From positions 12,338,001 to 12,402,000 of the forward strand of contig OX485806.1 in NCBI GenBank assembly GCA_950295325.1: 64,000 nt of DNA, in the 5' to 3' direction. Position numbers and translations under genes: made by a program. The stretch is from Polytrichum commune. Taxonomy: Eukaryota; Streptophyta; Polytrichopsida; Polytrichales; Polytrichaceae. Shown here piece by piece: positions 48,753 through 59,241 of the stretch; within the stretch, counting starts at the first letter, position 1, and every line of letters begins with the position of its first letter. The notes below the pieces were generated by a model that made no database searches, was not told where the DNA came from, and was given only the letters and a program-made list of their open reading frames with translations.

Positions 48753-51700
48753 TTATCTTGCCCCACCTGAGCTTCTCAACTTCTTCATCGTCCTCACTGC
48801 GGACTTGTGCTTCGCCTTGGAGTCCATCCTCAGCTCAGATTTCGATGCCCTCCAATCCTTTTCTGCAGTCGTCGACTTCATAAACACACACCCATCTACT
48901 CCTCCTAAAACTCCTGCCTTGCTATCTTCTTTCTTTTCCTCAGTCCTCGTACCTGATGACGTGGACCCAGACGCGGCTTTTGCAATTACTGGGTTTTGAG
49001 GTGGCCAGACTGCCTTTGGGGCATCCAGTTGTGTACGGGCAAAGTTGAAGTTGAATGTGAAAGCCTGCTCTCTTGTTGTTGCCGGTTCTAGTTCCTCCAC
49101 GTCTTTCCTGGTTGCATTCTCATTGTTCAATTCTCCAGTGACCTGTTTAAGAGAGAAGGCAGCCCGGCCGTCTGCACCCACTAATGATTTCCATGTGGCT
49201 CGTTGCACCCATTTTGAGTTCTCATTTGCAACTTGGTTCTCTTTGGCTAACAAAGTTGAGTTTGAGCCTTCGCCTATTATGCTTGTGCTCATTTGTTGGT
49301 CAAGGCCATTCTCGCCTTCATTGTCGTGTTGGCCTTGTTGTGGGCTTCCGGCTTGCGGTGTTGGGCTTTTGGACAGCTCGCTCGTGATCCCCTCCGTCTC
49401 GAATCGTGCCAACAAGTTTCCACCCACATTATCTCCTTGTTTCTGCAAATCACTCGCATATTCACTGTCATCCCCACTGTGTGCACCAGCATCTTCACTC
49501 TTGGAGGCCGTGGGCATAATAGCCTTTTCCTCAGTGATTTCCCCGGCTTTGCTAATCACCACCTCACGACTGTTTTCTGCATCAACGAGGGGTATACTCT
49601 GAGGGGGCACAAAAATGTACTAACATGAGCAATCTACACTGTATGTAGGAAATCGCACGAAGTACAAGCTAGTTCACAATTGCAGGTTCTCAACTAGGTA
49701 ATCTTGTGTGCCGAATGGCGAAACAGTAACAAGCAACTGCCAGCAGAAGGGTGGCATAAAGAAGAAAAATACAACAGACTAATATATTTGTAACACGAAG
49801 TTCGATTCATGCATCACGGTTCGATTCATCATATGCTTTATAATGAACACATGATACTCTGAAGTTTTAGACTAAGGTAGGTGGACTTCAACCAGACAAT
49901 TTTATATCTGCAGACACTTCTCCTAGCTTATTCAATGCACAAGTACTGTGAGATGATTAGCAAATGCAAAATGAGGCTGTAGAAATTTTCTTCATAATTT
50001 CTGAGGTTGTATGACTAACATGTTCATGATCAATGTGAAGATTCTCTTTTTTCTTTAATGATCATATAGGTCCTCCAAATTATGTTGACTACTAGTTATG
50101 TTGAATAGCTAACAATTTTTGAGCAAGTACTTCGAATCCCTTTCAGAAACTTGTCTTTTTGGTGTCCGTTCTTCAATCCACACCTAACCACACACTACTA
50201 AATAGGCGTCTGATTAAGATAGGTAACCAAATTGGGCCCACTTACCTTATTACATTTATATCAACAAGTACCTTTTAGAAATGGCTCTGATTTTTTGGAG
50301 ACCAAGGGAGCATCATCTGCATCACCCTCAATATCTAAAGCAGCCGCAGCTCCCTGGAACATTCTTGTCGTCTTCAACGATGATCCCGGCCTCACAGAAA
50401 CATCCTTGGTGGTGTCCTTCACATCTGCATCGTCAAGTGAGCCAGAGAAGATACCTCCTTGAGAAGACTCGTCTTCAGCACTCATGGCAGACTTGAACAT
50501 ATTCCCCCACTTGCTGGCCTTTGCAGCTTCACTCAAGGCCTGAGGGCTCGCCGACTTTAGTGTCGCATCCACATAATCGTCGCTTGAAAACTCAGAATCC
50601 TCTTCATCCAGCCCTAGTTCCCCATTTGCATCTTCATATCCCAAAGATGACGACTCAGAAGCGTCTTCCATGGAAACATCATCCAATTCAACCTCATCTT
50701 CAGACTCTTCCTCAGAAGCAGAACTGACAAAGGCTACATCACCACCCTTGGCAACCATGTCACATTTTGCAGCACTTTTAGGTGATGCATCAACAATACT
50801 CAGAATCTCATTCTCTGTTGTTGATACTTGTACTGGAGCGACTGCCTTGGATGATTTTTTTGGTCTGCTTTTGTTATTTGATTTACTAAATGGATCAAGG
50901 CTTGGGTCACCTGCTATGTCCAGAATGGTACTATCACTCCTAGTGCCAGTTCCAGAAGCCCCTTGAAACAAATTTTCCCACTTGGAATCTGAACTGACAG
51001 GAACGGCAGGTTCCTCATCCTCCTCATCATCAAGACTAATGCCTGTAAACATGCCGTTGCGAGGAATTGGCACATCTTGACCTTTCTTCACACTCGCGTG
51101 CTTGAAAAGTCGATCCCATTTGCTTTTTTCAGAAAGGTTGCCTTCTGGAGTTGGCGAGCGACTGGAAGAGAAATATTCTTCCTCAAGAGAGTCATCATCC
51201 TCATCCTCGTCCTCATCCTCGTCCTCATCCTCATCCTCATCCTCATCCTCATCCTCTTGTGATAAGTTCTTGTGATTCTTCACAGCTTGAGGTTCATTTT
51301 GGGTTTTCTTCAGTATGGGGCGAACAAATTTTGCGACATCAACCATCCTCTCAGTTGATTCCCCTCCATGATTTTCCTCTATCATGAGTTTGCTGTCTTT
51401 GGCTACAGGATTGGTAGCTGCATCACCCTCTTCCAAAAATGAGACACGGGGCTTCTTCATCTTATGATTTGCAATTAGTTTGGAATCTTCTTTCTCTTGT
51501 GGTTGTTTATTCGTGTTCCTCAACGGAAGGTCTTGAAACTTTACATGGTGTTCGGAAGGTTTCTCCACTACAATCTTTTCTTGTCTTGCATTGTCATTGT
51601 TCTTTTGAGACACATTTGGTAGTGACAAAAAGTCAACAGACTTTTCCTGCTCTGCCCTGCAAAAATTGACCCAAGAATTCAAACTTCCACTTTATGCATA

Positions 51701-52278
51701 AAACCATGTGTGCATATCACCCGAACCTAAGTGCATAGGTCCAAGGTAGAACCTAGAACCCCAACATGCTGAGCCAACTTTGATAAAATGCAAGGGGATA
51801 AACTGGTCAGTACAAAAAATTGGACCTTCAAAGTAACCCAAGCTCGAAAACCATGTTGTGTGAGGGTGAATAACATCCAAACAGTATGGAATCGCCCAAT
51901 AAAAGAATGAGAACAACCACCTCAGCTAGCCTGCTACTATCATCATTTACTTTCAACTTCCTCTTGCATGAATGAATTAAGTAGAGGATGAAGTGACAAC
52001 AAGGGTATCAACAAATGACAAAGCCTCTGCTGCTACCAATACATGTGACACTAATTAGAGCCAGGCATTATCACAAAAACACATACAAATAGTGTGGTGC
52101 AGCCTAACCTGGTGTCTTCATTGTCATCCGGAAATAGTTTTTGGAGAAGTTTGAGCTGCCTCGTCCTCTCTCGTGCAACATCGATCGCTATTTCATCAAC
52201 CTCCTCATCTACATGGATAAATGAAAAGAATGGTCGAATAGGAAAGCGGGTAATTAGTAAATCACATCTGACAATATC

Positions 52279-52328
<50 letters not shown>

Positions 52329-54142
52329 AAGAGAGAGAGAGAGAGAGAGAGAGAGTCTATCTCCTTGCATCAATATCTTAACATGCCCTCCTGTCACCAG
52401 TACATGCCCAGTTTTATAATGCAAAGCTGGGTTTGAGATTGTAACCTCGTTCAGCATCATTGACTGCACATTCGTTCATGGCATTTCCACTTTCGTGTTG
52501 GAAATCTGCATATGCAATGAGCTCTCTCATATAAGAGAAACAAAGATACTTGTTTAACATTCATAGGGTAGAAATTAGGAACCAGAACGAGCATATGGGA
52601 GAGGGAAGAAATCTTAAAGATTGCTATATACAGAAGGTTACATGTATAGAAGATTACTCCATCTCATGATGCATGAAGATATAGAGCTTAAGAATGTACT
52701 TTCTGATTGGACCAATTTCTGTCGCTTTGCCTCAAACTGAGGCGAGCTCTCCTGACTAAGTTCACCGATAGGAAGGCTTGGGAAATACTGAAAGCTTCGC
52801 TTGTGCCTCCCAGTTCCTTTTGGAGGCACCAACCTCACCTGCATAATTTAAATTCAATGCCACTTAGTTTCTGAAATGCGCTAAAGAGTGAGAACACAAA
52901 TAAATTTCAGCTCTTGAGTTGCACACTATACACTCGGAAACATGGAAAGAATTTGCCTCAGGGGCACTGTCCACTAGAGCTATAGAGCCCTCACAATGTC
53001 ATGGTCCCGGCCCTTGGCCCCGATGCACAAAATGCATTGAGAAGAGGTCCACGAGTATCATCGTACAAACAAATTACGCTTAACCCCAAGGTGTGTCAAT
53101 AATTTTACCGCACAGAGGAGGATAGAGAGCACAACACACCTTCTTTGAGAAGGGAACCGGGATCTTAAGTGGCTCTGTGACCAGAAAGGGAATCTCCCTT
53201 GCAGCTGAGCCCCTTGATGATTTGTCACCTAGCTTTCCTGCATTGATGAGGTCAGGTTGAAGTTGGCTTTCCATGGCTTTCGCCTTCGCAACCTCCGCCT
53301 CTGCCCACTCCCGACTTAGTCGATTTGTGTAGTGTTCCTTGGCTTTTTCAACTCGCAATACTCCACCTTTCCATTTACATCCATTATACTGCAATCCCAC
53401 ATGTGCTCCCGTGCATCAATTATACGAAGCAAGAAGCCGAAAAATGTTTCACCCCAAGTTAACATACTTCAGGGTGCTTATGGCTGCTGCAATACAATGT
53501 GAGATGTTAGCCACTACCCTAGTACCAGAAATTATGCCGAGGGGACCTAAAGGAGGTGAAGGCATCAAGGAAATTGGAGAAACAGTGGAAGAGAGAAGAA
53601 TCAAGTACTGCGCTGAACAACTTCTGCAGACTTGCATCCGACAAAGCCTCAAAATCAACATATGCGAAAGCCTAAAGGAGGTGAAGGCATCAAGGAAAAT
53701 TGGAGAAACAGTGAAAGAGAGGAGAATTACGTACTGCGCTGAACAATTTTTGCTGACTTGCATCCGAAAAAGCCTCAAAATCCACATATGCGAAACCCCG
53801 GTGTGTGCCATCACCACCATCCTCCTTGCTGTCTATCATTTGAATCCCATGGACATGCCCTAACGGCGCAATTCTGTCTTGCAAATCCTTGGGGCCAACT
53901 GTGGGCCCCAAACCTCCAACAAATAAGCGAAGCTTGAGCTGTCTTGTTGGGACAATGTCCTGTTTCTTCGCTGTGGGGATATGACCATCATGCTCCCCCC
54001 CCTGCGTGTTCTTGGAGGTTGATGCCATCGCTGCTTCAAATACAGGGGCCCTCTCCTCCAGGGCAGCAGAATTTGTTGCGGTTTCAGAGAGTTTCCGAGG
54101 TTTCGTGTGCCAATTCCTCCGCGTTTCACCCATCGAACCCAT
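48753..54142 (-). CDS. RRM-domain nucleolar protein, NOL8 / plant ROS3-like
   Basis: Seven exons: 54142-53735, 53388-53140, 52838-52700, 52505-52446, 52208-52109, 51656-50272, 49598-48753 (about 1,060 residues). The single RRM has RNP2 LFVGGL (73-78) and RNP1 RGFAYVDF (115-122). It runs across the first splice into YNGCKWKGG and a KAKEHY...REWAE segment, as in NOL8 and REPRESSOR OF SILENCING 3. Exon 6 carries a pure D/E tract (~453-472) and three SKW(D/E/G)x(L/M)F motifs. Exon 7 has WKSLVGADGRAAFSL and a basic DSKAKHKSAVRTMKK end. NOL8 works in nucleolar ribosome biogenesis; ROS3 binds RNA and aids DNA demethylation. Exons 6 (ends phase 1) and 7 (best acceptor gives phase 0) do not join in frame, so a small exon or different site is missing. 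The start is the first ATG after the telo-box. Confidence 0.9.
50158..50258. repeat. Dispersed repeat inside intron 6 of the RRM gene
   Basis: The GGTGTCCGTTCTTCAATCCA... AAGATAGGTAACCAAATTGGG block resembles 39195-39290, 47725-47800 and 48620-48700. On the minus strand it supplies a strong GTAAGTGGG donor-like site just after exon 6. The 48620 copy lies just beyond the stop codon of the same gene. Confidence 0.6.
51190..51256 (-). repeat. Coding hexamer microsatellite (acidic tract)
   Basis: A run of CATCCT/CGTCCT units on the plus strand encodes alternating Glu and Asp in exon 6 of the RRM protein. Length variation here would change the acidic tract without shifting frame. Confidence 0.9.
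52281..52355. repeat. Compound CA-TA-GA microsatellite
   Basis: Three adjacent dinucleotide runs in the intron between exons 4 and 5 of the RRM gene, likely length-variable. Confidence 0.9.
52985..53025. mobile_element. Solo fragment of an F1-like MITE end in an intron
   Basis: CCCTCACAATGTCATGGTCC followed by CGGCCCTTGGCCCCGATG resembles the right sub-terminal part of family F1. It lies in the intron between exons 2 and 3 of the RRM gene. The true extent is unclear. Confidence 0.5.
53546..53796. repeat. 125-bp tandem duplication spanning the RRM exon 1 donor site
   Basis: The segment at 53546-53670 recurs at 53671-53796 with about ten differences. Each copy contains, on the minus strand, the end of the RRM coding sequence (FAYVDFEA...QKLFSA) and a GCA|GTAC donor. 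The copy nearer the start codon has GTACGTAA and joins in phase to exon 2. The other copy then lies in intron 1 as an exon-end relic. Confidence 0.85.
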
Positions 54143-54158
54143 GGCGAACAATGATGCT

Positions 54159-54178
54159 AAACCCTAAACCCTAATCCC
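54159..54178 (-). promoter_or_regulatory. Telo-box upstream of the RRM gene start
   Basis: On the minus strand, GGGATTAGGGTTTAGGGTTT lies about 17 bases before the ATG, in the presumed 5' UTR. Telo-boxes of the AAACCCTA type are typical of plant promoters and leaders of ribosome-biogenesis and translation genes, which fits a nucleolar protein. Two and a half units are too few for an interstitial telomere. Confidence 0.75.
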
Positions 54179-54202
54179 TGAAGAACCTGCTCCTACATAT
54201 AG

Positions 54203-54717
54203 GCCCTTTTACACTCGTGACCAATGGCCGTGATAAAAAATGATTTAGGATTTTATGGTCATGGTCGGCGGTCCAAAGACCATTACCAAGAGAAATCCAC
54301 ATCACTTTTTACAAGCCTTGTGGAATGTGGAACTTAGACTGGGGTTTGAGATGTAGTGGTAATGAAAATATGAAATAAAATGAAATCACTATGAGATAGG
54401 GTTTTTCTTGAAATTAATGTTATTAAAATTAGGCATTTTTTTTAAAAAGTATTAAATAATTGACAAGGTCACCTTCATTTATGTTAAGACAACCTATTTG
54501 AGTTCTCTTGTCGTAGAAATCAAATGACCATCGAATATTAATCATTTCTAGCCCATGTAGGATGTCATGTAACTTTCTCGTCCATTATCTAACATGGTTA
54601 TTTTTGTTTATGGTGATCTTGTGGAGAACGGAGTGAGACTGCCACTCATTTCTGAACCGATGAGAAGATGTAAAAAGCGATGATTATGGTCATTGGTCAC
54701 TATTGTAAACATGTTGC
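54203..54717. mobile_element. MITE just upstream of the RRM gene
   Basis: The left end GGCCCTTTTACACTCGTGACC and right end GGTCACTATTGTAAACATG are imperfect inverted repeats, each with an inner ACCAATG(G/A)CC box. The flanks are ATA and TAA. It starts ~60 bases from the start codon and so sits in the proximal promoter. It is non-coding. Confidence 0.65.
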
Positions 54718-54719
54718 TA

Positions 54720-56340
54720 AGGGAGGGTTTTGAGAAATGCATAAAGGGCTACGTATGTGTATAAGGTACTATGTGGGTGTCATTTAGTTCGTTTTTCAAA
54801 TTCTCTAACTTCTACCAATCAATTTCCACAATGAAACTTGTGTCGCATTAGCAAATCTATAATGAAGCCTCAACAAAATCCATATTGAAATCCGGACCTC
54901 CTAGTGGTATTCAGTATTGAGTGTGAAAATAGTTAATAAAACTTGAAGGCCTAGTCTCATCTCTTGCCTCCGGCACAAATGGAGAGTCCATCCCACCCAG
55001 GGGTGGACTCTTCATTGGAAACTTAAATGACTTGCATGCATGACTATGAAACAAAACCCCTTTACATATATGAGAAAATTATGAAGTAAACAAAATGTAT
55101 ACGTATCAACGGTAGGATAGAAAATGACTCCTGTATGTATACTAAGTTGTTTAAATGCAATGCAATAAATGCCTCCACTACATACACAAAACATAAAACA
55201 TTAACTAAATAGGAGTTTACTACAAATATAATCCACTTTCACTTTCCAATGAGAAAGTCATTGAACAAATTTTCATCCATAAGATATAACTCATAATAAT
55301 CCAAGCTAAAACATACGTCATTTGGATGAAATAAGGTAAATTGGATGAAACTAACACATTTATTGTCAATATTTTCTCTAAACCATAGGGCCCCTTTTGT
55401 ACGTCTATATTACCTCCAAAAATTTGAATAGTGTTTTTTAATTTACACACTCGAGAAAATATGATACCTTTCCCTTGTGTATATTGTGCACATTAACATC
55501 TCAAGTAATACCCTTTTCTACACTCACATTACCTCGTATGTGGTATGAACAATCCACTCCTTGTGAGTACATTGATCACGTGAAACACTTGAACTCTACA
55601 AGTGCATTGTGACACTCCACCTCCCTCTCCCATCTCTCCCACATGGATTACACCTACCTTTACTTCTTACTCCAAGTTTCATAGAAACACCAGCAAGAGG
55701 CAGTAAGGTATGTGGGTGTTGTTTGGGTCGTTTTTCATGCTCTCCAACTTCTACATATCACATTTACACAACAAAACTCGTGTTGCATTGGCAAATCTAC
55801 GTGAAACATATACAAAAGCCATAGTGAAGATCGGACGTACTTTAATTTAGTTACGGTTATCGGAAGTGCATATTTGTTGATTTCTTAATTAAATACACAC
55901 GTCCTTCCAATTGTGTTCACTATTAAGTTTTAAATAGTTAATTATTATTTGAAGTGAAGAACAAGTCCTTGGTCCTACTTTAGGTTTAGCTATGGATATA
56001 TGTGGGTGCCATCTATAGCAACCGCAACAAATGGCAACACACACAACAACTTGAAGCCCTTAAAGTCCGTGCAAGACGTATTCTTTGTGGGACAAAACTA
56101 TTATGTTGGTTGCTATGTTAGTAATATATGCATTTTGCACCAAAGTCTATCAAGGGAGATAATACTTTGCACTTTGTGGAAAAATGGAGAGTAGTGATCC
56201 TCACCAACGAGGTGGTTTTGTGCAGTTTATACATGGTTGGCCTCCCTTTGGACTACACAATGTCCAAACTTGCTTTGAAGTAATTAAAATTTTACAATCA
56301 ATCAAAGATTCACACCAAGTTTCAATCGAATGGAATTGAC
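54720..56340. other. Intergenic, dispersed repeats
   Basis: Two copies (near 54765 and 55710) of the CTCCAACTTCTACC family seen at 30.0-30.4 kb flank a copy (55005-55560) of the ~0.55-kb repeat seen at 35.1 kb. The order thus combines families that are also near each other at 30-36 kb. No gene was seen. Confidence 0.55.
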
Positions 56341-56345
56341 ATATA

Positions 56346-56899
56346 CTCCCTCCGTTTCATATCAAAAGTTACGTTTGGACATAATTTGCGTTACGAAACA
56401 AAAGATACGTTTGGTGAAATTTCTTTCAAACTTCGTCAAACGAATTGGAATGTTGCTATAAACAATGTAAATGTTGTTGTTGATGAACTACCAAGTCAAT
56501 CAACTAACAATTTACACTTATTTAAAAATTGATATTTGAACTCAACCTAAACCCAAACATCAACACGGTTTTATGTGTATCATTCGTCAATGGTGATGAA
56601 CGGGCGTGTTGCCTTGAACAAATTCACAAGCATTCCTAACGATTTCTGCCAAACAACGCAAAGTGTGAGGAAGTTCACCCCTGCGCTGCAACGCTGCCTT
56701 TCCCATGTGTGGAATCTTATAGTGGGCTTCCAATGAAATTGACGTTAAAAAAATTTGATTTTTTTTGGACACCCCTAGCTCACCGGAAAGTGCTCAGTGA
56801 GAGCTATACAACGCACACAATTTCGTGCTAAAAATGCGAAAAATGACCTTAATCCCACATATTTAGTGAAACGTAACTTTTGATATGAAACGGAGGGAG
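56346..56899. mobile_element. Stowaway-type MITE (554 bp)
   Basis: The ends CTCCCTCCGTTTCATATCAA and its inverted repeat match for about 31 bases with almost no difference, flanked by TA (56344-56345, 56900-56901). CTCCCTCCGT termini with TA duplication are diagnostic of Stowaway (Tc1/mariner) elements in plants. No transposase frame is present. Near-identical ends suggest recent movement. Confidence 0.92.
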
Positions 56900-56901
56900 T
56901 A

Positions 56902-59241
56902 CACATTTATCATCGTTATGTATTCCATATAGAACATTCACTCGCTCGTTCAATATGCAAGTAAAATATTTTATCATTCATAGCAATATTCTTCCCATAT
57001 AAAACATAATCAATCATTTTATACATTTTGTTATGAAATATCGTTAACGTACACGTGTGCGAAATAACCCAACAAGTTTCCACAAGTTCCCAACCCAAAG
57101 CTATGAAATCTTGATTTATAAGAGTTTTTATGATTTTTGGCTAAATTTTTTTGCTTACCAACCATATGGATTGGATTCATCAGCTACATGGTTTGCTTCA
57201 CAAAGTTTCACATTTTAACCTTGCAACCTTCATTTCATAACAAATAAACAATACCTATATACAATGGACAATGTGGTGGCGGCAACGGTGGCGGTAGTGT
57301 TATTGCTCCAATAACGTTCTCCAATGTTCCCCAATGTTCTAGAAAAGTAAGAGGAACACGTTAAAGTGACATGTTGTGAGGTTGTTGTCCCACAATTTCA
57401 CTTCAAAATATGGGTTTGGGGGCAGCACATGTTGGGTGGCTCGACTTGTGCATTGGGATTATGAAATTATAGTATGACATTCAAGGTAGGGGATTCAAGG
57501 GAGAGGACTAGGGGTTGGGTTGGGGGTAGGGACATAGAAAAAGAGGAGGAGAAAATGTTTTTGCAAAGCGTAATTGAAAATTGAAAATTAATCAAAACCT
57601 TGCATATGGTGCATGGGCATTACAAGCCACAATGTATCAATTTTTATGCACAAGAACAACATTTGGAGACAAAAAGACATGTGTTATGATGATATTGGAC
57701 TATCTTTGCTCTAGATATAGACCATTTTAGGTTGAATTAATCATACATTTTGGGGACGTTGAATAGTGATCACACAAGTGGTGAGGCCATCGGTGCTCAA
57801 CCCTTCTTAAACAAATAGTTGTCGATGGTTGCATGATGAGCGGCCATAGCGGGGATGGCCCATCATATTTATTCATATGCATGGGTGCGTCAAACTGAGA
57901 CGGTGCATGTCCAAACTAAGTGCATATCTATGAAGAAGACTCAAGCCTTCATGCTAAACCCTAACATGCAATGCACACATGGTCGGTTGTAAATTGGCTT
58001 GCATATTAACAAGTGTAGAATACTAAACCCTGAGTCATAGTGACATGGATAATGATGCATGTCATAGTAGAATACAATTCCATCGAATCCAATCTACTTA
58101 AGCCCTTATAATCCATCATATTAAATTGTCTATTTGTTTATTGACGTAGCTTGCTCAATAGTGTGGCCCCATCTTAGATCAAATTTAACCATGTTGTTAC
58201 CATGTTCTTAGACCAAGTCTAGCTTGCACACTCTTATTATTTGGTAAAATCTTCTTAGCGATTTTGACAAGGGTAAGGCTTATGGTATTACTGTATTCCC
58301 TTGGATACAAAGTGATCCGGATTATTTGCCAATCAATATGCACATTTTGATGTCCACATAAGCTTACAATCCATTAAATACATCATGCATGATGTTATCC
58401 TCCAAGTAATTTTGTGTTATCATCGATGTTTTGTTGTTTAATGTTTGTTGCTTTTTATGCACCGGTGATCCCCTTTCCGCTTCACCTTGTGTTGAGCTTG
58501 TGGTATAAGGTCACAAGATATCGCATTCTACCCATATTATGAGGAGATAACTTATCCACTTAGCGTTCTTATATGTGACCAAGTTATGGTGTTGTAGGTT
58601 GTTCATAGCTTTGGGATCTTTTCAACCATTCAATTTTGACTCTAGTTATCACCAATTTGGACTTCATGATTTTGGAGGGCATCCAAGGCCAACTTTGTTG
58701 ATGGCAAGTACTTCCAAGGAGCCTATCAAAGGTTCTCATAAAGGAGCACAATAGAGGCAAAAGTGAAGGTTCTTTGGGGCTTTCCTTATCGCACTTGATC
58801 AAAACTACATTTTCTCCATCTTCAACAAGTGACAAAAGACCTTGTGAGGGCCTTGGTTGTCGACTCTCTCCAAGCTTTGGAAGGTGTTGACCCTTAGGGT
58901 TCCAGTGACAATCTACGTGACATCTTATCTATCGTTATGTTTTTGTTGATGGAGATTAGGGGAAAAAAATTAAAATGATTTGGGTTGCGCAAAGGTGAAA
59001 TTTATGTAGGGAGATACTCATCATTCGTAAAACCAATATTTTGTTGGGAAGGTGAACTGCACTTCATTGTCGCATGGGGAACCTTGCCAGCTCAACAATG
59101 CGATTGGCATTGTATTGTCATGTGAGAATGTTGCTTCAACATTATGTCAACAATATTGTACAGTATTTGTTAAGGACTTTTTGTAATTCACACAACTTTT
59201 GGTTTTGGTTAGGTTTAGAGGTTTGAACAAGTTTCGCAACC
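56902..59241. other. Upstream region of the SPAG1-like gene, no gene seen
   Basis: It includes a GGTGGCGG-rich patch at 57275-57300 and AT-rich sequence. It presumably contains the promoter and leader of the gene starting at 59242; no clear core element was identified. The short minus-strand frame at 58584-58835 has no recognisable domain. Confidence 0.45.

Noticed and set aside
49045-49602. Plus-strand 185-codon frame
   Set aside because: It is antisense to the last exon of the RRM gene and has no recognisable domain; the minus strand has the conserved WKSLVG and KHKSAVR motifs.
54159-54178. Interstitial telomere repeat
   Set aside because: Only about two and a half TTTAGGG units in a gene leader; better explained as a telo-box.
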